Part shown: positions 61,823 to 64,000 of the stretch, in pieces | Layout of the letters: the number at the start of each line of letters is the position of its first letter | Numbering within the stretch: the first letter of the stretch is position 1 | Assembly (NCBI GenBank): GCA_022511345.1 | Contig: JAFLRR010000012.1 | Coordinates: 1 to 64,000, forward strand | DNA: 64,000 nt | Source: Alistipes sp. | Lineage (GTDB): Bacteria > Bacteroidota > Bacteroidia > Bacteroidales > Rikenellaceae | Direction: 5' to 3' | Position numbers and translations under genes: made by a program | The notes under the pieces: model-generated | Seen by the model: only the letters and a program-made list of their open reading frames with translations | Told to the model about the DNA's origin: nothing | The model's database searches: none

Positions 61823-63022
61823 ATGGTAATACTGGTTCTCAACTGCGGCAGTTCGTCGATAAAGTATCAGGTAATCGACATGAACGACAACTCAAGCCGC
61901 CTGCTGGCCAAGGGTCTGGTAGAGCGCATAGGTCTGCCCGAGGGCGACCTGACTCACAAGCCCGTCGGCAAGGATATTCTCGAAAAGCACTGCCCCGTGC
62001 CCGACCACACCACGGGCATCAAGCTGGTAATGGATGCTCTGACCGACCCGGTTCACGGCGTCATATCGTCGCTGGACGAGATTCGCGCCGTAGGCCACCG
62101 CGTGGCTCACGGCGGCGAGTACTTCCCCGAGAGCTGTATCGTCGATGAGGATGTGAAGCGCAAGATCGCTTCGCTCTGCGCCATCGCACCGCTGCACAAT
62201 CCCGCGAGCCTTCAGGGTATCGAGGCCATAGACCACGTGCTGCCGGCAGCCAAGCAGGTGACCGTGTTCGATACCTCGTTCCACCAGACCATTCCGGCAC
62301 GCAACTACATGTACGCCCTGCCTTATGAGTACTACGAGAAGTACCGCGTGCGCAAGTACGGCTTCCACGGCACCAGCCACAAGTATGTGGCCCGCACGGG
62401 CGCCGCTCTGGCCGGCATAGACATCAACAACTCGAAAATCATCACCTGCCACATCGGCAACGGAGGTTCGGTGACGGCCGTTCTGAACGGCAAGTCGTTC
62501 GACACGTCGATGGGCTTCTCGCCGCTGGACGGCCTGGTGATGGGCACCCGCTGCGGCAATGTCGACGCCAGCGCCATAACCTACATAGGCGACAAGGAGG
62601 GCATGACATTCGCACAGATAGACACCATGATGAACAAGAAGTCGGGCGTGCTGGGCGTCTCGGGCGTCTCGAGCGATATGCGCGATATCGACAAGGCCTA
62701 TGACGAGGGCAACGAGCGCGCAATACTCGCACGCGACATGTACTACGGCCGCGTGAAGAAGTTCATAGGCCAGTATGCAGCCGAGATGGGAGGCGTCGAC
62801 CTGATAGTCTTTACGGGCGGCGTGGGCGAAAACTCGAAGGAGATGCGCTGCAGCGCCTGCGAGGGTCTGGAGTTTATGGGTCTGGAATTCGACCGCGCAG
62901 CCAACGACGTGCGCGGCGAGAACCGCATAATCTCGGCTCCCGGCTCACGCGTCAAGGCGGCCGTGATTGCCACGGACGAGGAGCTGGTGATAGCTACCGA
63001 TACGTATAATCTTGTGAAATAG
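61823..63022 (+). CDS. ackA: Acetate kinase
   Basis: A 399-residue ASKHA-fold kinase. It has LVLNCGSSSIKYQV, VAHGGEYF, the catalytic Asp in FDTSFHQTIP, HIGNGGSVTAVLNGKSFDTSMG and FTGGVGENS. It makes ATP from acetyl phosphate. The usual partner phosphotransacetylase (Pta) is not visible. Instead phosphate butyryltransferase and butyrate kinase genes follow. Confidence 0.96.
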   Translation: MVILVLNCGSSSIKYQVIDMNDNSSRLLAKGLVERIGLPEGDLTHKPVGKDILEKHCPVPDHTTGIKLVMDALTDPVHGVISSLDEIRAVGHRVAHGGEYFPESCIVDEDVKRKIASLCAIAPLHNPASLQGIEAIDHVLPAAKQVTVFDTSFHQTIPARNYMYALPYEYYEKYRVRKYGFHGTSHKYVARTGAALAGIDINNSKIITCHIGNGGSVTAVLNGKSFDTSMGFSPLDGLVMGTRCGNVDASAITYIGDKEGMTFAQIDTMMNKKSGVLGVSGVSSDMRDIDKAYDEGNERAILARDMYYGRVKKFIGQYAAEMGGVDLIVFTGGVGENSKEMRCSACEGLEFMGLEFDRAANDVRGENRIISAPGSRVKAAVIATDEELVIATDTYNLVK

Positions 63023-63050
63023 TCAGTAACAAATAAAAACATAAAGAGTC

Positions 63051-63956
63051 ATGATTGAGCATTTGTCACAAATCGTCGAAGAGGCGAGAAAGAAGGGCCG
63101 CAAGCGCATAGCAGTGGCTTACGGACAGGATTCGCACACTATCGAGGCCGTTTACGACGCATACAAGGAGGGCCTGGTTGAGCCCACGCTCTACGGCGAC
63201 CGCGCCACCATCGAGAAGGTGTGCGGCGAACTGAACATCGACCCGACGGTCTTCACCATCGTCGATGAGCCGGTGGACACCAAGTGCGTGGCGCTGGCTG
63301 TGGCCGACACCGTATCCGGCAAGGCCGACGTGCTGATGAAGGGTCTGGTTTCGACCGACAAGTACATGCGCGGCATTCTGAACAAGGATGCTGGCATGTT
63401 CCCCCCGAAGGGCGTGCTGAGCCACGTGGCCATCATCGAGATGCCGGAGTATCACAAGCTGGTCACTATTTCGGACGTTGCGGTTATTCCCGCACCCGAC
63501 TTCAAGCAGAAGCAGAAGCTGATAGGCTATCTGGCCAAGACGGCCAATCTGCTGGGCGTGGCCGTTCCGAAGATTGCATGCGTTACGGCTTCGGAGCAGG
63601 TGCTGCCGTCGGTTATTTCGTCGACCGAGGGCGCAATACTGGCCAAGATGGGCGACCGCGGTCAGCTGGGCAAGGTGATTGTCGACGGCCCGCTGTCGTT
63701 GGACGTAGCTCTCTACAAGGAGGTTGCCGAGCACAAGAAGGTTACCGGCTCGTCGGTTGCCGGAGACCCCGACTGCCTGCTCTTCCCGAACATCGAGTCG
63801 GCCAACGTATTCTTCAAGTCGGTTACGCACATCGGCCACGGCGAGCTTGCCGCTATGGTTGCCGGAACCAACAAGCCCTGTGTGCTGACCTCGCGCGGCG
63901 ACTCGGCGCTCACCAAGAAGTACTCGATAGCTCTGGCCTGCCTGGCAGCAAAATAG
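63051..63956 (+). CDS. ptb: Phosphate butyryltransferase (Pta/Ptb family)
   Basis: A 301-residue phosphotransacylase. Length, the DVLMKGLVSTDKYMRGILNK stretch and the C-terminal TNKPCVLTSRGDS fit Ptb rather than the larger Pta. It transfers an acyl group from CoA to phosphate (butyryl-, isobutyryl- or branched acyl). The ackA gene ends 28 nt upstream and the butyrate kinase ATG lies 5 nt after its stop, so all three appear to be one operon. Acetyl-CoA as a side substrate cannot be excluded. Confidence 0.9.
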   Translation: MIEHLSQIVEEARKKGRKRIAVAYGQDSHTIEAVYDAYKEGLVEPTLYGDRATIEKVCGELNIDPTVFTIVDEPVDTKCVALAVADTVSGKADVLMKGLVSTDKYMRGILNKDAGMFPPKGVLSHVAIIEMPEYHKLVTISDVAVIPAPDFKQKQKLIGYLAKTANLLGVAVPKIACVTASEQVLPSVISSTEGAILAKMGDRGQLGKVIVDGPLSLDVALYKEVAEHKKVTGSSVAGDPDCLLFPNIESANVFFKSVTHIGHGELAAMVAGTNKPCVLTSRGDSALTKKYSIALACLAAK

Positions 63957-63961
63957 AGGCT

Positions 63962-64000
63962 ATGGGGTTCAGAATTCTGGTCGTCAATCCGGGTTCCACT
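63962..64000 (+). CDS. buk: Butyrate kinase, first 13 codons
   Basis: The frame MGFRILVVNPGST runs off the window. VVNPGSTS is the characteristic N-terminal phosphate-binding strand of butyrate kinases. Together with ptb it would convert butyryl phosphate to butyrate and ATP. Confidence 0.8.
   Translation, partial: MGFRILVVNPGST

Overview
The window looks like a chromosomal piece from a Bacteroidales bacterium, probably an Alistipes/Rikenellaceae-type gut organism. Three things point there. Many genes are preceded by the Bacteroidetes -7 box TAnnTTTG, several with TTG 19-20 nt upstream. The housekeeping DNA is GC-rich. The gene set is typical of the group (BACON/BspA lipoproteins, ACR3, a sialic-acid cluster with a two-domain esterase, TamB, DUF349, DUF721, ack-ptb-buk). 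The genus is an inference from general knowledge; no search was run.

Positions 1-~11990 are an accessory region, less GC-rich than the rest and strongly AT-rich at 3190-6400, ending in a deleted tyrosine recombinase. It carries a cut-off gene, a NUMOD-type DNA-binding protein, a WYL regulator, a structured leader followed by a small ORF, a BACON/BspA lipoprotein and a HEPN protein. It also carries a C5 cytosine methyltransferase with an unusual domain order, a previously unremarked family A polymerase-like protein, and a Bro-N/Fic fusion. The NUMOD gene and the methyltransferase share a 40-nt promoter-like block at the same distance from their start codons, so the methyltransferase/polymerase pair is the best candidate for an undescribed system here.

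Positions 12000-15440 hold a thioredoxin-like lipoprotein, a small unknown gene, a second copy of a 140-bp sequence also found beside the recombinase remnant, and an ACR3 arsenite exporter. Positions 15690-22605 are a sialic-acid catabolic cluster: lyase, epimerase, Kelch mutarotase, MFS importer and sialate O-acetylesterase. Maf, TamB, TsaD, GlgB, tRNA-Gly and enolase follow.

Positions 32650-34362 are an ECF sigma unit in which the sigma gene and a divergent membrane-protein gene have matching sigma-type promoters. Then come a FadL-type outer-membrane protein, a W/Y/G-rich lipoprotein and a complete RND efflux operon (34503-43444). Positions 43470-46000 are a scrap zone with a recombinase fragment, a deiminase-family enzyme, an unknown gene and tRNA-Ser. 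The rest is core: SDR, MBL hydrolase, repeat lipoprotein, DUF721, DksA-like protein, RecQ, 3'-5' exonuclease, RlmI-like methylase, YidC, PyrG, DUF349 protein, response regulator, acetate kinase, phosphate butyryltransferase and the first codons of butyrate kinase.
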